This document shows, in pieces, positions 1-5,495 of a stretch of 5,495 nt of DNA. The stretch is from positions 1-5,495 of the forward strand of contig WRCR01000294.1 in assembly GCA_009783865.1 (NCBI GenBank), written 5' to 3'. The notes below the pieces were generated by a model, which saw nothing but the letters and a program-made list of their open reading frames with translations, made no database searches and was not told where the DNA came from. The position numbers and the translations under genes were made by a program. Within the stretch, counting starts at the first letter, position 1; every line of letters begins with the position of its first letter. Source of the DNA: Planctomycetaceae bacterium. GTDB lineage: Bacteria; Planctomycetota; Planctomycetia; Pirellulales; Thermoguttaceae.

Positions 1-1
1 A

Positions 2-50
2 GCAAAAGTCCGTCCGTAGCGCAGCGGGGCAAGCGTAGGCGGACTTTTGC
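2..50. terminator. Candidate terminator-like inverted repeat upstream of the operon
   Basis: An 11-bp perfect inverted repeat is visible: GCAAAAGTCCG at 2-12 and CGGACTTTTGC at 40-50, separated by 27 nt. The arms carry an A-tract on one side and a T-tract on the other, the architecture of a bidirectional Rho-independent terminator. The T-tract is inside the stem and the loop is long, so termination strength is uncertain. It may end a gene lying to the left of the window. The alternative is one end of a dispersed palindromic repeat element, since two more hairpins follow directly. Confidence 0.4.
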
Positions 51-53
51 GGG

Positions 54-107
54 GGCGGCGAAACGCTTGCGCAACGCCGCTCTGATTTTCGCAATCGGAC
101 GATTGCG
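54..107. repeat. Two further hairpins in the non-coding leader
   Basis: Two inverted repeats follow the first. GCGGCG at 55-60 pairs with CGCCGC at 75-80 across a 14-nt loop. CGCAATC at 90-96 pairs with GATTGCG at 101-107 around a GGAC tetraloop, a perfect 7-bp stem. A short open frame crosses this region (67-282), but its protein is arginine-rich then cysteine/serine-rich and overlaps the lipoprotein gene in another frame, so I treat the region as non-coding. The function could be RNA structure, a fragment of a palindromic repeat, or chance in GC-rich DNA. Confidence 0.4.
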
Positions 108-159
108 GCTCTGTACCCGCTGCTCAAAGTTAAACTTGCACACGGACAGCACTGACCGG

Positions 160-187
160 TTGATTTTTTGCAGTTTTTCTGTAAAAT
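160..187 (+). promoter_or_regulatory. Candidate sigma-70-type promoter for the four-gene unit
   Basis: TTGATT at 160-165 (4 of 6 to the -35 consensus) is followed after 16 nt by TAAAAT at 182-187 (5 of 6 to the -10 consensus). The surrounding DNA is AT-rich compared with the GC-rich hairpin stretch before it. A start of transcription near 194 would leave a leader of about 37 nt before the lipoprotein ATG at 231. This is a consensus match by eye only. TTGCAC at 136-141 is another possible -35, but it has no good -10 partner. Confidence 0.35.
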
Positions 188-230
188 ACAGTGACAGATT
201 TGTATCCTTATATTCATTTTTTCAACAGCG

Positions 231-440
231 ATGTCGAAATACCTTCCTTTGTTTTTATTCCTGTTCTGCCTGCCGTTATTGAACGGCTGCGCAGATAAAC
301 CCGAAAAGCCGGTCTCCGCCTACGGAAAAATCCGCGGCACTCTTCCAAAACTCGACGAAGCCGAAAAGCCGTTTGACTTTCCTTTCGCCGGTGAAACCGA
401 CCATAGCAAATGTGTGTTCAATGAAGACGATTTATTCTAG
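231..440 (+). CDS. Small lipoprotein, function unknown
   Basis: This encodes 69 residues. A short polar start (M-S-K-Y) leads into a hydrophobic stretch at residues 5-17 and a good lipobox, L17-N18-G19-C20, so the protein should be lipidated on Cys20 and anchored in a membrane by signal peptidase II processing. The mature part is only 50 residues, with a Y-G-K-I-R-G-T-L-P segment near residues 31-39, an aromatic/proline patch (P-F-D-F-P-F) near residues 47-52, and an acidic tail ending in E-D-D-L-F. I do not recognise the family and assign no activity. The ATG at 231 is chosen because it gives an intact signal sequence; no Shine-Dalgarno sequence precedes it. The 3' end overlaps the next gene by 20 nt in a different frame, which suggests translational coupling. 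It is first in the apparent operon. Confidence 0.72.
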   Translation: MSKYLPLFLFLFCLPLLNGCADKPEKPVSAYGKIRGTLPKLDEAEKPFDFPFAGETDHSKCVFNEDDLF

Positions 441-1503
441 TTTAGTTTTTGTACTAACGTTTTTCCTGCTCGATAGCGGGGTGTCTCTGTGTCCTGCCGC
501 TGCCAAAGAGGTTCGCAGCGAATTGGAAAGTTGGCTCAAAGCCGCTGTGCCGCAGTCGGCGGAGGAGTCCCTGAAAAAATGGGACACAGCCGGTTCCGAC
601 TTGTTCGGCAAGACCATCGAGACCATGCGCAGCGTTTCACCGCCGATACAGAATTATCTGCAACAGTGCGACGCGCTTGCCTGGCAGGAATTGCCTTTCG
701 GTCAGAAATTACAGTTGCCGCAGTTGCCGATACAGATTTATCTCAACGATTCCGCAGCGGTAAAATATCTGACCAATGCACTTCGGTATTATCTTGCGCT
801 GAAATTAGTGCAGGCGCGGCTTGACGACGAAGCATTGCCGCTCCTTGATGAATTAACGGCGGATGATGTCAAGGATAACAATCTCGATTTGGTCGGTTTG
901 CTGATAACCAAAGCGGTAGTTTGCGAACATCTTGCTCTGCCGGAAAAGGGATTAGCGGCGTTGTCAGAATTTCGCTCTATTGAGGAACAATCGCAGAAAG
1001 CGGAAGACGGAATTATTTCCGTGATTCCTCGCCGTTATATCGAGATGGCGAAACTGTTGGAATTCAATTTGAAAAAAGAACAGGAAGAGCAAGAGAAGAA
1101 GCAGATGCAAAATCCGCAGCGGATTTCCAAGCAGATGGACGATGTGCGCCGCCGTCTCGGCAAAGGAAAAACCGATGAAGATACACAGGAAGCGGAAAAG
1201 GAAGTAATGAAAAATCTCGATAAACTCATTGAGAAGGTCGAACAGCAACTGCAAGTGCAGCAGGACAATCAATCGGAACAAGGACAGCAGGCAAACAAAC
1301 CGGCTGACGACAGCAGGCGTTTGCAGCAGAAAGCACCGGGAAATGTTGACCGGAAGGATTTTGAAAAAGACCGCGACTGGGGTGATTTGCCGCCGAAAGA
1401 ACGTGAAGAAGCGTTGTTGAAAATCGAAAAGGATTTTCCGGCGCATTACCGTGATATTATTGAACAGTATTTCCGCGAAATGGCGGGAAGAGGAGAACAA
1501 TAA
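421..1503 (+). CDS. Secreted coiled-coil protein with a C-terminal LPPKxR-type motif
   Basis: This encodes 360 residues, function unknown. The ATG at 421 gives a clean Sec signal peptide: M-K-T start, hydrophobic core about residues 7-17, likely cleavage after A26-A27-A28. The longer frame from a TTG at 373 would place 16 polar residues ahead of it and is rejected. Residues about 30-215 look helical, with leucine-rich segments that could be TPR-like, though I cannot define repeats. Residues about 215-310 are very rich in Glu, Lys and Gln and should form a coiled coil, grading into a Gln/Asn-rich linker. The last 42 residues (319-360) hold a compact motif: W320-G-D-L-P-P-K-E-R, then D-F-P-A-H-Y-R and an I-I-E-Q-Y-F-R-E-M-A helix. 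From memory, similar C-termini recur in exported planctomycete proteins of unknown role. It overlaps the lipoprotein gene by 20 nt, so the two may act together in the periplasm (inference). Confidence 0.8.
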   Translation: MKTIYSSLVFVLTFFLLDSGVSLCPAAAKEVRSELESWLKAAVPQSAEESLKKWDTAGSDLFGKTIETMRSVSPPIQNYLQQCDALAWQELPFGQKLQLPQLPIQIYLNDSAAVKYLTNALRYYLALKLVQARLDDEALPLLDELTADDVKDNNLDLVGLLITKAVVCEHLALPEKGLAALSEFRSIEEQSQKAEDGIISVIPRRYIEMAKLLEFNLKKEQEEQEKKQMQNPQRISKQMDDVRRRLGKGKTDEDTQEAEKEVMKNLDKLIEKVEQQLQVQQDNQSEQGQQANKPADDSRRLQQKAPGNVDRKDFEKDRDWGDLPPKEREEALLKIEKDFPAHYRDIIEQYFREMAGRGEQ

Positions 1504-1540
1504 AGTGTTTCAGCCGTTTAATTTTAATAACGAGAAAATT

Positions 1541-1960
1541 ATGGGACACGTTTATGCTAACCTTACATTAGAAAATAGTTTTGATGCTCTTCTGGCAATA
1601 GACGGGAGCATTCCTCCCGAAGATGTCCGAAAAATAGAAGTCAGAGCCCTTATCGATACCGGCGCAATGACGCTGACCATCAATGAAAATATCGCGCAGC
1701 AACTTGGGTTGAAAGTTCGGGGACAGATTGATGTCACCTTAGCCGATGGTTCATCCCGCAAATGCGACATTGTTGGACCGGTTGACATTCGTTTTGCTAA
1801 CCGGAGTGCCATTATTCGTGCTCTCGTTCTGCCCGGTGCAGACGAAGTGCTGCTCGGTGTTATTCCGCTGGAAGAGATGGATGTGATTATTGACCCTGCC
1901 ACCCAAGAACTTGTTGTTCATCCCGATAGACCGCTTATGGCACAAATGAGAGTTAAATAA
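1541..1960 (+). CDS. Retropepsin-like (clan AA) aspartic protease homologue
   Basis: This encodes 139 residues with the hallmarks of the bacterial single-domain retropepsin-like family. A-L-I-D39-T40-G41-A-M-T-L is the catalytic D-T-G-A/S motif preceded by a hydrophobic strand. A flap-like segment follows near residues 64-76 (D-V-T-L-A-D-G-S-S-R). A second hydrophobic-hydrophobic-Gly motif, V103-L-L-G106, leads into L-E-E-M-D-V-I-I-D-P. Proteins of this type carry one catalytic Asp and would need to form a homodimer to be active; their substrates in bacteria are mostly unknown. There is no signal peptide or membrane segment, so it should be cytoplasmic, unlike the neighbours. The ATG at 1541 is preferred over a GTG at 1451, which would overlap the previous gene and add 30 residues not resembling the family. 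A weak GAGA lies 9 nt upstream. It sits 37 nt after the coiled-coil gene and 7 nt before the oxidoreductase gene. Confidence 0.85.
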   Translation: MGHVYANLTLENSFDALLAIDGSIPPEDVRKIEVRALIDTGAMTLTINENIAQQLGLKVRGQIDVTLADGSSRKCDIVGPVDIRFANRSAIIRALVLPGADEVLLGVIPLEEMDVIIDPATQELVVHPDRPLMAQMRVK

Positions 1961-1967
1961 AAATACC

Positions 1968-4900
1968 ATGAAACACTTACTTTTTTTACCAGTTTGTTTT
2001 TTCATTGCGGTATCCTGTTCCGCATCGGAACAGTTTGTACATGTGCAGGAACGTTCCATACCGATAGTCGGTAATGTTGACGTTCTTGTCATCGGCGGAG
2101 ATACAGCGAGCGTTATTACTGCCGTTGAGGCATCCCGCAAAGGAGCAAAGACGCTGCTGCTCACCTCGTTGCCCTATCTCGGCGAGGACTTAACCGGCAC
2201 AATGAAAATCTGGGTTGGTGCCGAAGAAAAAAATAATGCACAAGACCCGCTGCTCCGCTCGCTCTACAATGACCCCGTACCGAATATCCCGTATCAAACG
2301 CTTGCGGACTTGACAGCAAACAAGAATAAACTTGCGTTTACGTACACAATTCTCGAACCGATTTCACCCAGACATCCCGAAGCGAAAAGCGGACAAACAC
2401 CGCGACTCATTGACGGGCTAGCCGAGAGAGCGGAAACCGAAAGTATTCAAATAGACGGCGATGCGACTATCATTGCCGATTTGCAGAAGGAAACATCTGT
2501 CGGCGGTGTTGCGCTGTTGTCGTTCTTTTCCAAAAACAATTTCGTTGTCGGTTCGATGAGCGTCTATGCCGGCAATGACGGCGAGAATTGGACTGCCGTT
2601 GCGGAAAATGTCATGCCGCAAAAATCCGAAGCGGGTTCATCAACCGGCGTGCCGTTCAAACTTAAAATCAAGAAACCGATTACAGCCCGATATTTAAAAG
2701 TCGTTGCAAAGAAGGAAGCGAATGCCGACAGAGTTCTGCTCGCCGAACTGCTGATATTCCCCAATGCGGAAGACCTTGATTCCAGAGCAGCGCACATTGA
2801 ACCAAACGCTGCTGCACCGCAGTTGATTCGTCCGATGCACGTCAAGCGGTTTCTTGATAAGGCACTGCTCGACAACGGCGTTGACTTCTATTACGGCATC
2901 TATGTCAGCGGAACGCTGCTCGATAATGAAGGACAGCCGAAAGGCGTTTTGATTTCCAACCGCGCAGGAAGACAAGCAGTGCTGGCAAAACAAATTTTAT
3001 TCAAAGAAAAACCTTTACTTACTCGTACGACTGCCGAATTACGAAAAGTATATGCCGAATTCAATGTCATCGGCGGTGAACCGCAGCAGGTATCTGCCGC
3101 AGAATACCCGCTATTGAAAGAAACAACGGCAACGGTTATCGAGTCGCCGTTTTACGCTCCGTTTCCGAATCAAGCCAGGACATCAAGCGGCGAATTCCGA
3201 CCGATTCAATATCGTTTTTTACTTGACCCAAAAACCGCGTTTGCTTATGAATTCGGTGATATGAAAGTCAGAGGCGAACTGCATCGGCAGATTCGTTTGG
3301 CAACCTTTCATCCTGACCAACAGGCAACCGCAGACGTTATTTCGATTATTTACGAACACGACAAAGAAATTCCGTTTGCCGATAAAATCAAACAGGGACG
3401 TGAGCGCGGACGCAATGCGGCACAACAAATTCAAAACATTGCCGCCCCGAAACCGGAAGATTTGACGTTGGACCAAGCAACAAGAAAAGATACTCCGAAA
3501 GCAGTGCCGGGCAAGGTTCGTGAAATACTTGCCGGTCTGAATACTTATCAAACGCCGAAGGACACAATTACCGTCAAGAATGAGAAGATGCCGGTGCTTG
3601 GCGAGTATGATGTCGTTGTTGTCGGTGCCGGCACTACCGGTGTTCCGGCGGCAATAGGCGCAGCCCGCAAAGGAGCAAAGACGCTGCTTGTTGAATATCT
3701 TTACGATTTAGGCGGAGTCGGTACCACCGGTGCGATTTCGATTTATTGTTATGGTTTTCGCAATGGTTTCACGAAAGAAGTCGAAGACGGTAAAGCGAAC
3801 TGGAACATCGAACAGCGGATGAACTGGTGGCGCAAAACACTTTCCGATGTCAAAGCGGAAACCTGGCACGGCGTTATTGGTGCCGGTGTGCTGCTGGAAG
3901 ACGGACAAGAGTCAGGAGACCTGAAAAAGGTAAAAGGCGTTCTTGTCGTTACCGACAACGGTCCCGGCATTGTGCTGGCAAAGACGGTAATTGATACAAC
4001 GGGCAACGCCGACATTGCAGTTGCTGCCGGTGCGAAAACGCTTTTCGCTGCCGATGACCGCGAGTTGACAATTCAGGGAGCGGGTTTGCCGCCGCGGGAC
4101 TTGGGAACTTCATACACTAACACCGATTATATGTTCGTTGACGAAACGGACATCAAAGATGCAACGCACGTTTTTGTTTATGCGAAGAACCGGTTCCCGC
4201 AAGCGTTTGACCTTTGCAAAATGCTTGACACGCGGGAACGGCGGCGGATTCTTTCCGAAAACGACTTGAGCGTTCTCGACCAGATTAACTTGAGGACTTA
4301 TCCTGATACGATAGCGAACGTTTTCACGAATTACGATTCGCATGGAATAATGAGCCACCGTGTTATTGAGTTTCCGTACAATTACTACGACGGACATCCG
4401 TCTTTTGTGCCGTATCGGGCAAGTTTGCCGAAAGGCGTTGACGGCATTTTAGTCGGCGGATTGGCAACCGGCGGAGACCGCGATAGTTTGGCGATTTTCC
4501 GAATGCAGCCGGACTTGCAGAATCAGGGTTATGCTCTCGGATACATAGCGGCGCAGACTTTGCAGGATAAACGACCCTTGCGGGACGCTAATATCCGTCT
4601 TGTGCAAAAACATTTGGTTGAAATCGGTTCATTAAATCCCGATGTGTTAGACCAAGACGATAATTACGAAACAATTAAAACAGAGTTGCCAGAAATCATT
4701 GCTTCGCTGCCCGAAGATTTCAGTAAGGCGCATCGTGTTCTGTGGTATCCGAAGGATTCGGTGCCGCTTTTGAAAAAAGCGTTTGCGGAAGCGAAAACGA
4801 CCGAAGCAAAAATCATTTACGCAACAACGCTGGCGGCATTGGACGACCCGACCGGTGCGGAGGTACTCTTGGAAGCGGTAAAAAGTTATGACCAGTGGGA

Positions 4901-5348
4901 CGAAGGACCGAAATGGAGTGTTAGAAACACGATTCACGGTTATTCCGTCAGTCAGTTGGGGCGTTTGATTTTAGCGTTGGGCAGAACGAAAGACAGTCGG
5001 GCTATACCGGTGATTACGGAAAAGTTTCGCTTGTTAAATCCGGGTTATAATTGGAGCAAAAGCCGTGCTTGTCTTTTAGCGTTGGAAACAATCGGCACGC
5101 CGGAAGCCGGTGCGGTTGCGGCGGAGTTTCTTGCGGAGCCGAACAGAACGGGATATTCGCGGGAGAGCGGAGTCGAAACGACCGAAGGGCTGCGGTATAA
5201 ATCGGTTTTGGAAATTTCGGCAGCACGCTGCTTGTACCGCTGCGGCGACACGCCGGACAAGAAGGGCGAAGCGATTCTGCGTCAATACACGAAGGACATT
5301 CGCGGCGTGTTTTCGTATCACGCAACGATGGTGTTGAAAGAGCGTTGA
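1968..5348 (+). CDS. Exported FAD-dependent oxidoreductase with tandem FAD modules, discoidin-like insert and HEAT-like tail
   Basis: This encodes 1126 residues. Residues 1-20 form a Sec-type signal peptide, probably cut after S-A-S20; A-V-S-C17 is a weak lipobox alternative. No twin arginine is present. Module 1 begins with V-D-V-L-V-I-G-G-D-T-A-S (glycine motif degenerate at 43-48). It is interrupted at about 140-265 by an F5/8 type C (discoidin-like) domain (L-I-D-G at 147-150, then V-Y-A-G-N-D-G-E-N-W and A-R-Y-L-K-V), and resumes at R288-P-M-H-V-K-R-F-L-D. Module 2 begins with Y-D-V-V-V-V-G553-A-G-T-T-G558, a canonical dinucleotide-binding motif. It retains V-I-D676-T-T-G-N-A-D and the late G-G-L-A-T-G-G-D segment at 830-837, typical of the FAD_oxidored family. 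Residues from about 929 on are helical and HEAT-like (for example the repeat around L-G-R-T-K-D-S-R-A-I-P, 1004-1014). The reaction and substrate are unknown; the discoidin-like domain suggests binding to a glycan or surface. The last gene of the unit, it is followed by a terminator. The ATG at 1968 has no Shine-Dalgarno sequence. Confidence 0.88.
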   Translation: MKHLLFLPVCFFIAVSCSASEQFVHVQERSIPIVGNVDVLVIGGDTASVITAVEASRKGAKTLLLTSLPYLGEDLTGTMKIWVGAEEKNNAQDPLLRSLYNDPVPNIPYQTLADLTANKNKLAFTYTILEPISPRHPEAKSGQTPRLIDGLAERAETESIQIDGDATIIADLQKETSVGGVALLSFFSKNNFVVGSMSVYAGNDGENWTAVAENVMPQKSEAGSSTGVPFKLKIKKPITARYLKVVAKKEANADRVLLAELLIFPNAEDLDSRAAHIEPNAAAPQLIRPMHVKRFLDKALLDNGVDFYYGIYVSGTLLDNEGQPKGVLISNRAGRQAVLAKQILFKEKPLLTRTTAELRKVYAEFNVIGGEPQQVSAAEYPLLKETTATVIESPFYAPFPNQARTSSGEFRPIQYRFLLDPKTAFAYEFGDMKVRGELHRQIRLATFHPDQQATADVISIIYEHDKEIPFADKIKQGRERGRNAAQQIQNIAAPKPEDLTLDQATRKDTPKAVPGKVREILAGLNTYQTPKDTITVKNEKMPVLGEYDVVVVGAGTTGVPAAIGAARKGAKTLLVEYLYDLGGVGTTGAISIYCYGFRNGFTKEVEDGKANWNIEQRMNWWRKTLSDVKAETWHGVIGAGVLLEDGQESGDLKKVKGVLVVTDNGPGIVLAKTVIDTTGNADIAVAAGAKTLFAADDRELTIQGAGLPPRDLGTSYTNTDYMFVDETDIKDATHVFVYAKNRFPQAFDLCKMLDTRERRRILSENDLSVLDQINLRTYPDTIANVFTNYDSHGIMSHRVIEFPYNYYDGHPSFVPYRASLPKGVDGILVGGLATGGDRDSLAIFRMQPDLQNQGYALGYIAAQTLQDKRPLRDANIRLVQKHLVEIGSLNPDVLDQDDNYETIKTELPEIIASLPEDFSKAHRVLWYPKDSVPLLKKAFAEAKTTEAKIIYATTLAALDDPTGAEVLLEAVKSYDQWDEGPKWSVRNTIHGYSVSQLGRLILALGRTKDSRAIPVITEKFRLLNPGYNWSKSRACLLALETIGTPEAGAVAAEFLAEPNRTGYSRESGVETTEGLRYKSVLEISAARCLYRCGDTPDKKGEAILRQYTKDIRGVFSYHATMVLKER
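2130..2158 (+). repeat. Direct repeat, copy 1, within the degenerate FAD module
   Basis: This 29-nt stretch matches 3660-3688 with one mismatch (position 2133 T against 3663 G). The last 25 nt, 2134-2158, are identical to 3664-3688. It encodes A-S-R-K-G-A-K-T-L plus the start of the next Leu (residues 55-64), the helix and strand just after the glycine loop. The copies are 1530 nt apart and in the same frame, consistent with an internal gene duplication. Confidence 0.85.
3660..3688 (+). repeat. Direct repeat, copy 2, within the intact FAD module
   Basis: This is the partner of 2130-2158. It encodes A-A-R-K-G-A-K-T-L plus the start of the next Leu (residues 565-574), directly after the canonical G-A-G-T-T-G loop. 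Flanking DNA on both sides diverges quickly, so the identity is local. Confidence 0.85.
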
Positions 5349-5363
5349 TAAGAAAATCAGAGT

Positions 5364-5386
5364 GGCGGGGACATCCCCGCCGTTTT
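5364..5386 (+). terminator. Rho-independent terminator after the oxidoreductase gene
   Basis: A 7-bp all-GC stem, GGCGGGG (5364-5370) with CCCCGCC (5375-5381), encloses an ACAT tetraloop and is followed by G-TTTT (5382-5386). It starts 15 nt after the oxidoreductase stop codon, as expected for the end of the + strand unit. Read from the other strand, the same hairpin lies 6 nt beyond the stop of the convergent minus-strand gene, but no T-run follows it immediately there. It may still serve both genes. Confidence 0.85.
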
Positions 5387-5387
5387 A

Positions 5388-5495
5388 TCATTTCAACAGT
5401 TCATACCCGAACAATTTCTGAACGATATATTTTGCATCACTAGTGTCCCAAAAAACGCCGCTCGGCTTCAAATCCCCGAAACCGCCGGACGCAAC
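5388..5495 (-). CDS. 3' end of a convergent gene, product not recognised (partial)
   Basis: On the minus strand an open frame enters at the window edge (5495) and ends with TGA at 5390-5388, giving the last 35 residues of a protein. The segment reads as a credible globular C-terminus: G-G-F-G-D-L-K-P-S-G-V-F-W-D near its start and K-Y-I-V-Q-K-L-F-G-Y-E-L-L-K at its end. The stop sits beside the terminator hairpin, as expected for convergent genes. The start lies outside the window, and I cannot assign a family from this fragment. Its length is too short to exclude a chance open frame, but composition and stop placement favour a real gene. Confidence 0.55.
   Translation of the reverse strand, partial: VASGGFGDLKPSGVFWDTSDAKYIVQKLFGYELLK

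Noticed and set aside
1..110. tRNA gene or CRISPR repeats in the leader hairpins
   Set aside because: No cloverleaf, T-loop sequence or regularly spaced repeats can be found; the three stems differ in sequence.
67..282. A 71-codon open frame in the leader
   Set aside because: It crosses the hairpins and the promoter candidate and overlaps the lipoprotein gene in another frame; its product has no plausible protein pattern.
373..420. Upstream TTG start for the coiled-coil gene
   Set aside because: It would place 16 polar residues before the signal peptide; ATG at 421 gives a normal Sec signal.
964..1500. A 178-codon minus-strand open frame opposite the coiled-coil gene
   Set aside because: Its Phe/Leu-rich product is the mirror of the Glu/Lys/Gln codons of the + strand gene, and no signal or domain is coherent.
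1451..1540. Upstream GTG start for the aspartic protease gene
   Set aside because: The added 30 residues overlap the previous gene and do not resemble the compact family N-terminus; ATG at 1541 fits better.
1751..2164. A 137-codon minus-strand open frame across the protease/oxidoreductase junction
   Set aside because: It runs antisense to two well-supported genes, has no recognisable domain and is composition-driven.
5014..5391. A 125-codon minus-strand open frame covering the terminator
   Set aside because: It opposes the HEAT-like C-terminus of the oxidoreductase, passes through the terminator hairpin and has an Arg/Pro/Ser-rich shadow composition.

Overview
The window looks like chromosomal DNA of moderate GC from a Planctomycetota-like bacterium. 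That assignment is an inference. It rests on three things: a secreted coiled-coil protein whose C-terminus carries a W-G-x-L-P-P-K-x-R / Y-R-x-x-I-E-Q-Y-F-R-x-x-A motif that I associate with planctomycete proteins, a large exported FAD_oxidored-type enzyme with an embedded discoidin-like domain, and starts that lack clear Shine-Dalgarno sequences. No rRNA, tRNA, CRISPR array or transposase gene is visible.

Layout. Positions 1-107 hold three consecutive hairpins; the first has the A-tract/T-tract shape of a terminator and may end an upstream gene outside the window. A plausible -35/-10 pair lies at 160-187. Four genes follow on the + strand, tightly packed: a 69-aa lipoprotein (231-440); a 360-aa secreted coiled-coil protein (421-1503, overlapping the lipoprotein gene by 20 nt); a 139-aa retropepsin-like (clan AA) aspartic protease homologue (1541-1960); and a 1126-aa exported FAD-dependent oxidoreductase (1968-5348). 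The gaps of -20, +37 and +7 nt suggest one transcription unit, closed by a strong GC hairpin plus T-run at 5364-5386. A convergent minus-strand gene, of which only the last 35 codons are present, ends at 5388.

How the genes work together is not clear. Three of the four are predicted to leave the cytoplasm (lipoprotein, coiled-coil protein, FAD enzyme), while the aspartic protease homologue has no export signal. No shared pathway can be deduced, so the grouping may be only operonic.

The most noteworthy object is the large oxidoreductase. It holds two FAD_oxidored-like modules in tandem. The first has lost the canonical glycine motif and the later D-x-T-G motif and is interrupted by an F5/8 type C (discoidin-like) domain. 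The second keeps both motifs and is followed by a HEAT-like C-terminal region. A 25-nt exact DNA repeat links the equivalent points of the two modules. I see no clear evidence for a wholly new defence or mobile system here.
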